From Microbacterium rhizomatis (GTDB lineage Bacteria > Actinomycetota > Actinomycetes > Actinomycetales > Microbacteriaceae), in contig NZ_VYSA01000001.1 in NCBI RefSeq assembly GCF_008710745.1, forward strand, positions 248,001 through 312,000: a stretch of 64,000 bases of DNA, given 5' to 3'. The position numbers and the translations under genes were made by a program. The notes under the pieces are model-generated. The model was not told the DNA's origin, made no database searches, and was given only the letters and a program-made list of their open reading frames with translations. Positions 16,251-24,967 of this stretch are shown here, piece after piece. The number at the start of each line of letters is the position of its first letter. The first letter of the stretch is position 1.

Positions 16251-19200
16251 ATGGCCGCGCGCCGCAACCGCGACCCGCACCCGGGTCAGCTCGCGTTCGA
16301 CCTGTGGGGGCTGGACGAGCGCACCGCCGACGAGTCGCTGGCCGGCGCGCTCGCATCCGAGGTGCCGGACGAGGCGGCCGGGGAGGAACACGCCGATGAA
16401 CAAGTACGCGGCAGCAGCCCGAGCGCATTGGGAGAAGACGGCCCCGACGAGGCTTCACGCACTGGAGAACCCGGAGGAGTTTTTCACGAACCTGGGCCTT
16501 CAGGTGCAGGCGGAAGTGTCGGACCTGACGGCGATGCTGGCTGGGACGCGCTCTTCGGAGCAGAATTACTTGCAGGAGGTCGCCCGGCTGGTGACGGCCC
16601 GGCGGATAGCGGAGGAGGTCGTGATGGCACAGCTGGTGTGGATCGGCGACCCGGAGCTGCCGCTGGAGCAGGCCCGCGAGGAATGGGAGCAGACCCGGAC
16701 CTCAGACGACAACCTCGTGACCTGGGCCGAGCGGATGCAGGACTCCCCGGACTTGATGCCCTCGACGGTCGAGCTGGAGCAGATGGCGGCCGACTGGGCG
16801 GTGCCGGTGACGTTCCTCGAGGGCCTGGTGGCGACCGAGCCGCCGCGGGACTACCTGCGGGAGAACGAGGCGGTACTTCAGGAGGCGGCGACGATTCGCT
16901 TCCTGCGCGAACTGAGCTAGCCGCCCCAGCCAGGTTCGTCCCCGCCTCGCAGGACGACCTGGCGCCCTCCGGGCAGAAGGCCAGGTTCCAGGCGAACACC
17001 GCCGCGATCCGGCTCGCGCGCACGCTGGCCGCCGAGGACCGGGCCGCGACCGCGGAGGAGCAGCAGGTGCTCGCCCGCTGGTCGAGCTGGGGGGCGCTGC
17101 CCGATGTGTTCGACGCGGCCAAGGACGGCTGGGACGCCGAGCGCGCCGAGCTGCGTGGCCTGCTGGACGAGACGGAGTGGGACGCCGCGGCGCGCACGAC
17201 GATCAACGCCCACTACACCGACCCGTTGATCGTCCGGCAGATGTGGCGAGCGATGAGCGCGCTCGGCTTCGCCGGCGGCGCCGTGCTGGAACCCGGCTCC
17301 GGGGCGGGGACGTTCATCGGCCTCGCACCGGCGACGGCGCAGATGACCGGCGTGGAGCTGGACCCGGTGACCGCGGCGATCAGCCAGGGCCTCTACCCGC
17401 ACGCGACAATCCGCGCCGAGTCGTTCGCCGACACCCGCATGCCCGAAGCGCACTTCGACGCCGCGATCGGCAACGTGCCGTTCGCCGGCGTCGTCCTGCA
17501 CGATCCGGTCCACAACGGCACCAAGCAGACGATGCACAACCACTTCATCCTCAAGTCGCTGCGGCTGACCCGGCCCGGCGGGCTCGTCGCGGTGCTGACC
17601 TCGCACTACACGATGGACGCGCAGAACCCCGGCGCGCGCCGGGAGATGAACGCCCTGGCGGATCTCGTCGGGGCGATCCGCCTGCCCACCGGCGCGCACC
17701 GCCGCGCGGCAGGCACGGAGGTGCTCACCGACCTGCTCATCTTCCGCCGCCGCGAGGACGACCGACCGCCAGCCGACGACCTGTGGGAGACCGTCACGCC
17801 GGTCAACATCGACGGGCGGCTGGTGAAGATCAACGCCTACTTCGACCACCGGCCAGAGCGGATGCTCGGCACCGTCGGCGTGCAGCAGGGCATGTACGGG
17901 GCGGACACGCTCACCGTCACCGGCGACCTCGCCGAGCTGGAGAGCACACTGGCACTCGCCGTGGACGAGATCGTGTTCGCCGGGCGCCGGCTCGGGCTGA
18001 CGATGAGCGAACGCACCGAGGCGCAGCAATCCCGCCGTGCCGCGTTCACCCCGTCGGCGCCGGCCGCGTGGGACGGCAGCATCGTCCCGGTCGACGGCGG
18101 CGAGTTCGCGACCGTCGCCTCCGGCGCGCTGGAACCGTTCGCCGTACCCAGGTCGGCGGCGACCGAGCTGCGCTCCCTCCTCGGGCTGCGCGACCGCGCC
18201 ACGGCCCTGCTAACCCTGGAATCGGCCACGGTGGACGACACGGCCGAGGTCACCGAGGCGCGGGCCGCGCTGCGACGCGACTACCAGAAGTACCTCGGCA
18301 AGTACGGCCCTCTCAACCGCTACACGCTGCGTCCGACCGGGCGCCAGAACCCGGCCGGGGACGACACCTACGCGCGGATCGTGCCGACCCCGATCCGGCT
18401 GCTGCGCTCCGACCCGTTCGGACCCCTGGTGCTCGCCCTGGAGCAGTTCGACGACACCGAGCAGACGGCCACTCCGGCGGCGATCATGACCCGCCGCGTC
18501 GTCGCCCCGCGCCCAGAGGTACAGGGAGTGGAGACGCCCGCCGACGCGATCGCGGTGAGCCTGGACCGCACCGGCGGCATCGACCTGACCCTCATCGCCG
18601 ACCTGCTGGGGATGCCTGAGCACGAGGCCCGTCCGGCGCTGGACGGGATGGTGTTCACCGATCCGGTCGGCGGCGAGCTCGTTCACGCCCCCGCCTACCT
18701 GTCCGGCGACGTGCGCGGGAAGCTCGAGGCCGCCAAGGCGCGCGCAGCCGACGAGCCCGCGTTCCAGGCGAACGTCGACGCGCTGACGGCCGTGCTGCCG
18801 GCCGCGCTCGGCGTGGAGGACATCACCGCCCGGCTGGGCGCCGTGTGGATCAGCGAACGCATCCACGAGGTCTTCCTCAACGCGATCCTGAAGACCTCCG
18901 ACGTGCGGGTGGAGAATTCGCTGCCGGGCATGTGGGAGGTCCGCGGCGGTCGGGCAGGCGTGCTGTCCACGAGCGAATGGGGCACCGAGCGGCGCCCCGC
19001 GCCCGACATCGCCCAGGCCGTCATGGAGCAGAAGACCCTGCTCGTCTACGACGAGGTGGAAGACGTCGGCGGGAAGGTCCGTCGCGTCCTGAACCCGATC
19101 GAGACGACGGCCGCGCAGGAGAAGGCCGACCTCATCCAGGAGCGGTTCGGCGAGTGGGTGTGGGAAGACCCCGCCCGCGCCGCCGCGCTCGTGGACGAGT

Positions 19201-21929
19201 ATAACCGGCGCTTCAACTCGATCGTGCTGCGCGATTACAGCGAGGCCGGCGACTACCTCTCGCTGCCCGGCATGGCGGCGAGCTTCGAGCCGCGCCCGCA
19301 TCAGCGCGCCGCGGTCGCCCGCATGATCGCCGAGCCCTCGGCCGGGTTGTTCCACGAGGTCGGTGCCGGGAAGACCGCCGAGATGGTGATGGGCGCGATG
19401 GAGATGCGCCGCATGGGCCTGATCGCCAAGCCCGTCGTCGTCGTGCCCAATCACATGCTCGAACAGGTCGGCCGGGAGTGGCTGCAGATTTACCCGCAGG
19501 CGCGAATCCTCGCCGTCTCCAGCGGTGACCTGACCGCGGACAAGCGCCGCACCTTCGTCGCCCGCGCTGCGGCGAACGAGTGGGATGCCGTGATCTTGAC
19601 CCAGGGGGCGTTCGCGAAGATCCCGCTGCGCACGGAGACCCAGCAGGCGTACATCCGCTCACAGGTCGATGACGTCAAGCAGGTGCTCGACCAGGCCGAG
19701 GGCGAGGACCGGATGAGCGTCAAGCGCATCCAGCGCAAGCTCCTGGCCCTGGAGAACAAGCTCAAGGACCGCACCGACACCGCCCGCGACGTCGGGGTCT
19801 GCTTCGAGGACACCGGCATCGACTACGTGATCGTCGACGAGATGCATATGTACAAGAACCTGGCGACGGAGTCCAACATCCGTGACGCCTCGATTGAGGG
19901 CTCGGACCGGGCGACCGATCTGCACATGAAGCTCGAGTATCTGCGCTCGCAAGGACGTGAGCGGGTCGTCACCGGGGCGACCGCGACGCCGATCTCCAAC
20001 TCGGTCACCGAGGCATACGTGATGCAGCGCTACCTGCGTCCCGACCTGCTCGACGCGGCCGGGATCGGGGCGTTCGACGCCTGGGCGGCGACGTTCGGGC
20101 AGACCGTCACGCAGATGGAGATGGCCCCGACCGGGAACAACACGTTCCGCATGAAAACCCGCTTCGCGAAGTTCTCCAACGTGCCGGAGATGCTCAAGAT
20201 GTGGTCGATCTTCGCCGACGTGAAGACCGCCGAAGACCTGCAACTGCCCACCCCCGACCTCGTTGCCCGCGACGACGGGCAGCGGGTGCCGGCCACGGTG
20301 CCGGTGCAGCCGACCGTGGAGCTCGAACGGTTCATCGAGCACCTGGGCGCGCGGGCGGAGAAGATCGCCGCGAAGGCGGTCCCGCCCAACGAGGACAACA
20401 TGCTCAACGTGTCCACCGACGGCCGCAAGGCCGCGCTTGACATTCGCATGATCGTCCCCAACCGACCCTCCGGCCCGACGAAGATCGACGCCGCCGCCGA
20501 CGCGATCCACCGGGTCTGGGAGCGCACGCGCGACAACGAGTACCTCGACGTCATCACCGGGCAGCCCTCGCCGGTGCGCGGGGCGTTGCAGCTTGTGTTC
20601 TCCGATATCGGCACGCCGAACCCCGACCGCTGGAACGCCTACGACGAGCTGCACGCCCAGCTCGTCCTGCGCGGGATGCCGGGCGAGGCGATCCGGTTCA
20701 TGCACGAGGCCAAGACCGACACCGACAAGGCCCGCCTGTTCGCCGCCGCCCGCGCGGGGCACATCGCCGTGCTGCTCGGCTCGACCGAGAAGATGGGCGT
20801 GGGCACCAACGTCCAAGCAAGAGCGGTCGCGCTCTACCATCTGGACTGCCCGTGGCGTCCGTCCGACATCGCCCAGCGCGAGGGCCGGATCATGCGGCAG
20901 GGCAATCAGAACGCCGAGGTCGCGATCGTCCGATTCGTGACCGAGCGATCCTTCGACTCCTACATGTGGCAAGGCGTCGAGCGGAAGGCGACGTTCATCG
21001 CCCAGCTCATGCGGGGCCGGCTCGACACACGCGAGATCGAGGAGATCGACTCCTCGGCCCTGTCCGCCGCGGAAGCCAAGGCGATCAGCTCCGGCAACCC
21101 GCTGCTGCTGGAGCACTCCACGATCCAGAACGAGGTCACAAGGCTGCGCCGGCTGGAACGCGCCTACCACCGCAACGAGTCGATGCTCATCCACACCCGC
21201 GACCGTGCCCGCGGCGACGCGCGGCGCGCCGAGAACGACATCGAGCACCTGGAGGCCGCGGTGCCGCGCATCCGCGACACCTCCGGCGACAACTTCCGCA
21301 TCGAGCTGCGCGGCACGCACTACGACTCGCGGGTCGACGCCGGGCACGCCCTCGCCCGGTGGGCGCACGACTCCGACCTGAAGTGGGCGCCCAAGTACGC
21401 GACCCGAGACTACGGCGTCATCGGACGCATCAGCGGATTCGACGTCCACCTGGGCACCCGCCCGATGCTCGGCGACCTGCTCATGGAGGTCAGGCTCGAC
21501 GACGTGCCCCGCAGCGGCTTTACCATCTCCCGCGAGCTGTTCCTCGAGGGAGGCGTCGGCGTGATCCAGCGCATCGAGAACCGCGTCTCGGGCATCCCCA
21601 CCCTGCTTGGGCACGCGCGCGACGACCTCGCCGTCGCCGAGCAGACCATCTCGGAGACCGAGGAACGCATCGGCCAGCCGTTCCGCTATGCGGCTGCCCT
21701 CGCCGATGCCGAGACGGACCTGAGCCGCGTCGAGGTACAGCTGGCCGCGATGCAGGATAGCGGCGAACAGCCGCCCGCCGTCGAGGAGGCGCGGATCACT
21801 GTGGAGGCCGTCCGCGCTCACCGGCCCGCGCTCGGGGTGCGGGCCGACCCCGACCGAGCGGTGGTCGACCTCGCCGTGGTCGAACGCTCGCTGGCCCCGC
21901 AGCGTGAAGGACCGCAGTTCGGCCTCTGA
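16251..21929 (+). CDS. Giant N6-methyltransferase/SNF2-type helicase, DarB-like antirestriction candidate
   Basis: The open frame is 1892 codons. A SAM-binding motif (VLEPGSGAGTF near residue 345) and catalytic NVPF (near 407) mark an N6-adenine methyltransferase domain. A superfamily-2 helicase follows with Walker A HEVGAGKTAE near 1036, DEMH near 1196, and motif VI QREGRIMRQG near 1543. A coiled C-terminus ends the protein. Such fusions resemble phage P1 DarB, which protects incoming DNA from restriction. Residues about 50-225 are a Gly/Ala/Arg-rich translation of another gene (16396-16920), so the real N-terminus is uncertain. A 13-codon mini-frame at 16210 ends exactly on the ATG and may couple translation. 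Confidence 0.8.
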   Translation: MAARRNRDPHPGQLAFDLWGLDERTADESLAGALASEVPDEAAGEEHADEQVRGSSPSALGEDGPDEASRTGEPGGVFHEPGPSGAGGSVGPDGDAGWDALFGAELLAGGRPAGDGPADSGGGRDGTAGVDRRPGAAAGAGPRGMGADPDLRRQPRDLGRADAGLPGLDALDGRAGADGGRLGGAGDVPRGPGGDRAAAGLPAGERGGTSGGGDDSLPARTELAAPARFVPASQDDLAPSGQKARFQANTAAIRLARTLAAEDRAATAEEQQVLARWSSWGALPDVFDAAKDGWDAERAELRGLLDETEWDAAARTTINAHYTDPLIVRQMWRAMSALGFAGGAVLEPGSGAGTFIGLAPATAQMTGVELDPVTAAISQGLYPHATIRAESFADTRMPEAHFDAAIGNVPFAGVVLHDPVHNGTKQTMHNHFILKSLRLTRPGGLVAVLTSHYTMDAQNPGARREMNALADLVGAIRLPTGAHRRAAGTEVLTDLLIFRRREDDRPPADDLWETVTPVNIDGRLVKINAYFDHRPERMLGTVGVQQGMYGADTLTVTGDLAELESTLALAVDEIVFAGRRLGLTMSERTEAQQSRRAAFTPSAPAAWDGSIVPVDGGEFATVASGALEPFAVPRSAATELRSLLGLRDRATALLTLESATVDDTAEVTEARAALRRDYQKYLGKYGPLNRYTLRPTGRQNPAGDDTYARIVPTPIRLLRSDPFGPLVLALEQFDDTEQTATPAAIMTRRVVAPRPEVQGVETPADAIAVSLDRTGGIDLTLIADLLGMPEHEARPALDGMVFTDPVGGELVHAPAYLSGDVRGKLEAAKARAADEPAFQANVDALTAVLPAALGVEDITARLGAVWISERIHEVFLNAILKTSDVRVENSLPGMWEVRGGRAGVLSTSEWGTERRPAPDIAQAVMEQKTLLVYDEVEDVGGKVRRVLNPIETTAAQEKADLIQERFGEWVWEDPARAAALVDEYNRRFNSIVLRDYSEAGDYLSLPGMAASFEPRPHQRAAVARMIAEPSAGLFHEVGAGKTAEMVMGAMEMRRMGLIAKPVVVVPNHMLEQVGREWLQIYPQARILAVSSGDLTADKRRTFVARAAANEWDAVILTQGAFAKIPLRTETQQAYIRSQVDDVKQVLDQAEGEDRMSVKRIQRKLLALENKLKDRTDTARDVGVCFEDTGIDYVIVDEMHMYKNLATESNIRDASIEGSDRATDLHMKLEYLRSQGRERVVTGATATPISNSVTEAYVMQRYLRPDLLDAAGIGAFDAWAATFGQTVTQMEMAPTGNNTFRMKTRFAKFSNVPEMLKMWSIFADVKTAEDLQLPTPDLVARDDGQRVPATVPVQPTVELERFIEHLGARAEKIAAKAVPPNEDNMLNVSTDGRKAALDIRMIVPNRPSGPTKIDAAADAIHRVWERTRDNEYLDVITGQPSPVRGALQLVFSDIGTPNPDRWNAYDELHAQLVLRGMPGEAIRFMHEAKTDTDKARLFAAARAGHIAVLLGSTEKMGVGTNVQARAVALYHLDCPWRPSDIAQREGRIMRQGNQNAEVAIVRFVTERSFDSYMWQGVERKATFIAQLMRGRLDTREIEEIDSSALSAAEAKAISSGNPLLLEHSTIQNEVTRLRRLERAYHRNESMLIHTRDRARGDARRAENDIEHLEAAVPRIRDTSGDNFRIELRGTHYDSRVDAGHALARWAHDSDLKWAPKYATRDYGVIGRISGFDVHLGTRPMLGDLLMEVRLDDVPRSGFTISRELFLEGGVGVIQRIENRVSGIPTLLGHARDDLAVAEQTISETEERIGQPFRYAAALADAETDLSRVEVQLAAMQDSGEQPPAVEEARITVEAVRAHRPALGVRADPDRAVVDLAVVERSLAPQREGPQFGL
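16396..16920 (+). CDS. Hypothetical protein encoded inside the helicase 5' region in another frame
   Basis: The protein has 174 residues, starts at ATG behind GGAGGAACACGCCG and has a protein-like composition (aromatic, Glu- and Leu-rich helices such as EEVVMAQLVWIGDPELPLEQ). The overlapping helicase frame is a low-complexity Gly/Ala/Arg string over the same bases, so this frame is the one under coding constraint here. Proteins like it occur in actinobacterial ICEs near the helicase gene, but I know no function. It ends just before the conserved helicase region starts. Confidence 0.75.
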   Translation: MNKYAAAARAHWEKTAPTRLHALENPEEFFTNLGLQVQAEVSDLTAMLAGTRSSEQNYLQEVARLVTARRIAEEVVMAQLVWIGDPELPLEQAREEWEQTRTSDDNLVTWAERMQDSPDLMPSTVELEQMAADWAVPVTFLEGLVATEPPRDYLRENEAVLQEAATIRFLRELS

Positions 21930-21938
21930 CGCCGTGCG

Positions 21939-22382
21939 TCAGAACAAGGTCGGGGCGTCCGGGCGGGCCGCGGTCGGCCGCGCCCCGAACGACGAGGCCG
22001 GCGCCAGCCGGCGTGGGGAGCGCAGCGGCTCTTCTGGCATGAGGCGGCTCGCCAGCACCGCCTTGACGTCGCTCCACAGATCCGGGCGGTCCAGGTGCGC
22101 GTCCTTCTGGCAGTCGCGAGCCAGGTCGCTCAGGAACCGCTCACGCCTCGCCGGCGTCGACAACTGCTCGTCGTAGAATCCGTGAATGTCGTAGTGCGCG
22201 ATGAAACCGAAGTAGCCGTGCGTCGAGAGCCCCAGATACAGCGGGCGCGTGAACTGCTCGCGAGGGAAGTCGTCGGCGATGAACCGCAGCAGCGAGTTCA
22301 CGAACCGCGCCTTGCGTTCCGGGGTGCCCGAGCCCCAGCCCGAGTCGACGAACTGCTCCGGCCGGTATCGAGGGGTCGCCAT
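21939..22382 (-). CDS. Conserved ICE hypothetical protein
   Basis: The protein has 147 residues and is convergent with the helicase gene (nine bases between the stops). The N-terminal part, RYRPEQFVDSGWGSGTPERK then FIADDFPREQFTRPLYLGLS and GFIAHYDIHGFYDEQLS, is a pattern I recognise from many actinobacterial conjugative elements beside the helicase and recombinase genes. No catalytic motif is evident. I chose ATG 22382, which begins the conserved region. Divergent from the small gene at 22473, with which it shares the promoter region and an inverted motif pair. Confidence 0.7.
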   Translation of the reverse strand: MATPRYRPEQFVDSGWGSGTPERKARFVNSLLRFIADDFPREQFTRPLYLGLSTHGYFGFIAHYDIHGFYDEQLSTPARRERFLSDLARDCQKDAHLDRPDLWSDVKAVLASRLMPEEPLRSPRRLAPASSFGARPTAARPDAPTLF

Positions 22383-22426
22383 GATGCTGCTCCGCTTCTT
22401 CGCCGCGGGCAGACGCCCGCACCATG

Positions 22427-22466
22427 AAGGTGCGCGTCGTCGAGGCGGGGGAGTTGCGCGCACCTG
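22427..22466. promoter_or_regulatory. Inverted pair of the ICE motif between divergent genes
   Basis: An exact CGCGCACCTG (22457-22466) faces right toward the gene at 22473, and a 9/10 copy on the minus strand (22427-22436) faces left toward the gene ending at 22382. The two form an inverted repeat with AGGTGCGCG and CGCGCACCT arms. One copy per divergent gene supports a directional role of the motif in expression. Confidence 0.5.
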
Positions 22467-22472
22467 TACGTC

Positions 22473-22652
22473 ATGGGCGAGACAAGAACCGACCATGCCG
22501 CTCCCGGAGGGCTCGCGAACGATCCGCTCCCGCCGACCTTCGACGTCGTGGCCTGGACGCGACAGGCATGCGAGGCGTCGGGGGTGCCGTTCGCCGTCGA
22601 AGACCCGGTAGTCCTGGGCCGACTCTGCGCGCTCATGGAGCATCCGGCCTGA
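22473..22652 (+). CDS. Small ICE protein next to the recombinase
   Basis: The protein has 59 residues. The recognisable core is PPTFDVVAWTRQACEASG followed by VPFAVEDPVVLGRLCALM. Short proteins of this kind often sit directly beside the large serine recombinase in actinobacterial ICEs. The position and size fit a recombination directionality factor, but nothing in the sequence proves it. The start is an ATG seven bases after the CGCGCACCTG motif, without an obvious purine-rich ribosome-binding site. The gene ends 15 bases before the recombinase stop (convergent). Confidence 0.55.
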   Translation: MGETRTDHAAPGGLANDPLPPTFDVVAWTRQACEASGVPFAVEDPVVLGRLCALMEHPA

Positions 22653-22667
22653 CCCAGCACCCTGCCG

Positions 22668-24158
22668 TCATGCCTTGAAGGTGAGCTCGACGCGCTCGGG
22701 TCGGAAGCGGGAACCACCGTTCGCGTAGGGCTGCACGACAAGACTGTCGACCAGCGCGGTCAGGATCGCCCGCTTCTGGGGAACCGTCCACTCGTGGTCC
22801 CAGGCGTGCCGCAGAGCCGCCTCATCGCCGATTGGGAGCCCTTTGAGGGCCGACCCACGGTTCACCCTTCCGAGAGCAAGTTCCGCGTCGTGTACGGCGC
22901 TCTGCGCCGCGACACGACCGGCGTGGTACTCGCTGCGGCTCAACATTCCTGCCCCGTAGTCACGGGCGAGGTCTTCCATCCGCTCGCGCGCGGCCAGGAT
23001 GCGTCCCATAGCCGCCGCGACCGCGCCACCCGTCTCGGGAGTGTCGGCCGGGAGCGTGGTCGCGGCCAGGCGGGCGATCACCGCTTCCTTGACGACTGCT
23101 TCCAGACCGGAGGCGCTGACCGACAGACCGCCTCGTTCGGGGTGACCTGGAACGGGCATGCAGCGGTAGTAGCGACGCTTGGCGTCTGAGGGGCCATGGG
23201 TATTCTTGCCGGACACAAGTCCTGACCCGCACTTGCCGCAGGTGGCGATCGCCGAGAGCAGATTGATCGAGGACGCTCCGACGCGCCGGTCGGGGTTAGA
23301 GAGCATCGCCCTGATGCGGGTCGTTTCCTCCGGGGTGATGATCGCGGGCCAGTTCCCCGGCCCGAGAATCTCCCGTCCGTTGGGGGCGTCGCCGTGCCTC
23401 CGGCCAGGCTCATACGCTCGCTGTCCACTGATCCGTGCGGAGACGAGAATCGACTTCACCGTGGTCGCGTGCCACACGCCGAGCGTCTTCCCCGTGTTGG
23501 CCTGCGGTGCGGGGAACCCGGACTCTTCGTTCAGCCATGCGGTGATGGATCGCAGGGACTGGCCGGCCAGGAACCTGTCGGCCATTTCGCGGATGACCGC
23601 GGCCTGCTCGGGGATCAGCACGCCGCCGGTGCCGTAGCCGAACTTGGCCGCTCCGTGCCAGTCGCCGCGCTCGGCCTTCTGCCGGTTCGCGCGGCGGATG
23701 CGGTCTGCCTTGTGCCCGGACTCGTAGGCGGCCATCGCGACCAGCTGGCGCGCCATCAGCCGACCCTCGTGAGTGTTCAGGTCGAACGCCCCGCCCATGA
23801 CTGCCTCGATGCGGATCGGATGCGTCTCCACGAGGTCGATCAAGTCCTCGAGCTCGCGGGGTCGCCGGTAAAGGCGGTCCACGTGCCACACCACGACCCG
23901 TGAGGGGCCGAGCTTGATCCGGGCGAGCATCCGTGCGAAGTCCGGTCGCTTCTTGTCGAGGTAGGCGGACGTGTCGTTGTCCATGAACACGTCGCCCTCG
24001 GCGACGTCCAAGCCCAGCCGGGCGCACAACGCGAGACAGTCGTCCCGCTGTCGCTCGACGCCGGCTTCCTCCCCGGTGCGGTCCTCACTGATCCGCAGAT
24101 ACACCAGCACCTGCTCCGTGATCGTGCTGCTACTGGTGGTCGTCGCCCTAAAGAGCAT
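22668..24158 (-). CDS. Large serine recombinase (ICE integrase)
   Basis: The protein has 496 residues. The N-terminal catalytic domain has VLVYLRISEDRTGEEAGVERQ with the nucleophile Ser (about residue 18), then FARMLARIKLGPSRVVVWHVDRLYRR. A recombinase domain follows (about 190-290) and a zinc ribbon with CGKC and a later YYRCM. A coiled-coil region lies near the C-terminus. It integrates and excises the ICE at tadA. I chose ATG 24158, which has a GGGGTGA ribosome-binding site, over GTG 24167. It lies at the right end of the element, next to the tadA junction. Confidence 0.9.
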   Translation of the reverse strand: MLFRATTTSSSTITEQVLVYLRISEDRTGEEAGVERQRDDCLALCARLGLDVAEGDVFMDNDTSAYLDKKRPDFARMLARIKLGPSRVVVWHVDRLYRRPRELEDLIDLVETHPIRIEAVMGGAFDLNTHEGRLMARQLVAMAAYESGHKADRIRRANRQKAERGDWHGAAKFGYGTGGVLIPEQAAVIREMADRFLAGQSLRSITAWLNEESGFPAPQANTGKTLGVWHATTVKSILVSARISGQRAYEPGRRHGDAPNGREILGPGNWPAIITPEETTRIRAMLSNPDRRVGASSINLLSAIATCGKCGSGLVSGKNTHGPSDAKRRYYRCMPVPGHPERGGLSVSASGLEAVVKEAVIARLAATTLPADTPETGGAVAAAMGRILAARERMEDLARDYGAGMLSRSEYHAGRVAAQSAVHDAELALGRVNRGSALKGLPIGDEAALRHAWDHEWTVPQKRAILTALVDSLVVQPYANGGSRFRPERVELTFKA

Positions 24159-24408
24159 GGCGATCACCCCGATCGAATCCCTGCCTTGCAGACGTCGCGA
24201 CCGGGCACCGAGTCAGTGCCCGGAGCATCACCGTTGAGGAACGATCGACAGTCAGACGGGCTCTCCCCAGCGTTACCGCCACCACTAGGTTGTTCTCGCG
24301 GCAGTACCGCTCAATGGCTCGTCGCTGCGCCCCCGTGCCCCCGCCAACGGGCCGCGTTCGAGCAACCCGCACGTACACCGCAACGTTCCTCTTGCCTTCG
24401 ACATCCAC
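24148..24408 (-). CDS. Truncated resolvase-like protein with Ser to Ala change
   Basis: The protein has 86 residues. Residues 8-45 (VAVYVRVARTRP, then GAQRRAIERYCRENNLVV) read like the start of a serine-recombinase catalytic domain, but the nucleophile Ser of the usual YVRVS is Ala and the rest of the domain is missing. The remaining 40 residues are unrelated and basic. GTG 24408 has a strong GGAGGTGA ribosome-binding site. It lies between the tadA junction and the active recombinase and overlaps the latter's start by 11 bases. It may be a remnant or a regulatory or directionality protein; both are inference. Confidence 0.55.
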   Translation of the reverse strand: MDVEGKRNVAVYVRVARTRPVGGGTGAQRRAIERYCRENNLVVAVTLGRARLTVDRSSTVMLRALTRCPVATSARQGFDRGDRHAL

Positions 24409-24422
24409 GCCGATCACCTCCA

Positions 24423-24462
24423 CTGACTAGGTGCGTCAGATGCACCAAGTGGAGAAGACGAC
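24423..24462 (+). other. ICE/chromosome junction (attachment site) in tadA
   Basis: Left of about 24453 the bases belong to the ICE; to the right they read in frame as the tadA P-loop (K-T-T-L-L-A-A-L-I). The Gly codons of the P-loop are lost. An inverted repeat GGTGC-gtcagat-GCACC lies at 24430-24446. The exact core cannot be set because the other tadA half is outside the window. Confidence 0.65.
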
Positions 24463-24967
24463 GCTGCTGGCCGCGCTCATCGGCGAGTGCCCGATCGACA
24501 CACGCGTGGTCACGGTCGAGGAGACATTCGAGTTGGGCGTCGATGCGCCCGATGTGGTCGCGCTCCAGGGCCGACAGCCGAGCCTCGAGGGCACGGGAGA
24601 GATCACGCTCCGGCGCCTCGTGAAGGAAGCACTGCGCATGCGACCCGACCGCCTCGTGGTCGGCGAGGTCCGAGAGGCGGAGGCTCTGGATCTGCTCCTC
24701 GCCCTCAATACGGGTGTTCCGGGGGCGGGGACGATTCACGCGAACTCCGCGCGCGACGCTCTTAGCAAGCTCGCGGCGCTGCCCTTGCTGGCCGGCCGCA
24801 ACATCGACTCAGGGTTCGTGCTGCCGGCGGTCGCCGCATCCGTCCATATCGTTGCGCACTGCGTGAGGGATGCCGACGGCCGCCGGAGGGTTATCGAGAT
24901 CGTCGAGCCTGCCGGTGTCGATGCGGGCGGCATCGATGTGCGCACGCTCTACCGGTGGGACGCGTAA
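24454..24967 (+). pseudogene. tadA: tadA/cpaF ATPase, 3' fragment (5' half separated by ICE)
   Basis: The fragment starts inside Walker A (KTTLLAALI) and continues with VTVEETFELGVDAPDVVALQ, the SLEGTGEITLRRLVKEALRMRPDR block and VVGEVREAEALDLL with Walker B, then GAGTIHANS. This is the C-terminal half of a TadA/CpaF secretion ATPase, which powers Tad pilus assembly. Its N-terminal half is not in the window and should lie left of the ICE. The frame is intact, so excision of the ICE would restore the gene. The stop overlaps the tadB start. Confidence 0.9.

Larger units (their letters stand above)
1..24453. mobile_element. Integrative conjugative element, right-hand part, inserted in tadA
   Basis: The segment carries replication, conjugation and integration genes in mostly one orientation, ends with a large serine recombinase on the minus strand, and stops where reading frame resumes inside a Tad ATPase (tadA/cpaF) P-loop. 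Its left end and the tadA 5' half are not in the window. The gene set (VirB4-like and VirD4-like ATPases, SCO6880-type protein, TrbL-like protein, DUF2637, DUF4913, SSB, methyltransferase-helicase) is that of actinobacterial type-IV-secretion ICEs. No relaxase is visible here. The exact crossover base cannot be fixed without the other half of tadA; frame and homology place it within a few bases of position 24454. Confidence 0.85.

Noticed and set aside
16420..16920. Helicase frame as a true Gly/Ala-rich N-terminal domain
   Set aside because: The same bases encode a better protein in another frame with its own ribosome-binding site. I keep the long frame only for its open reading and flag the start as uncertain.
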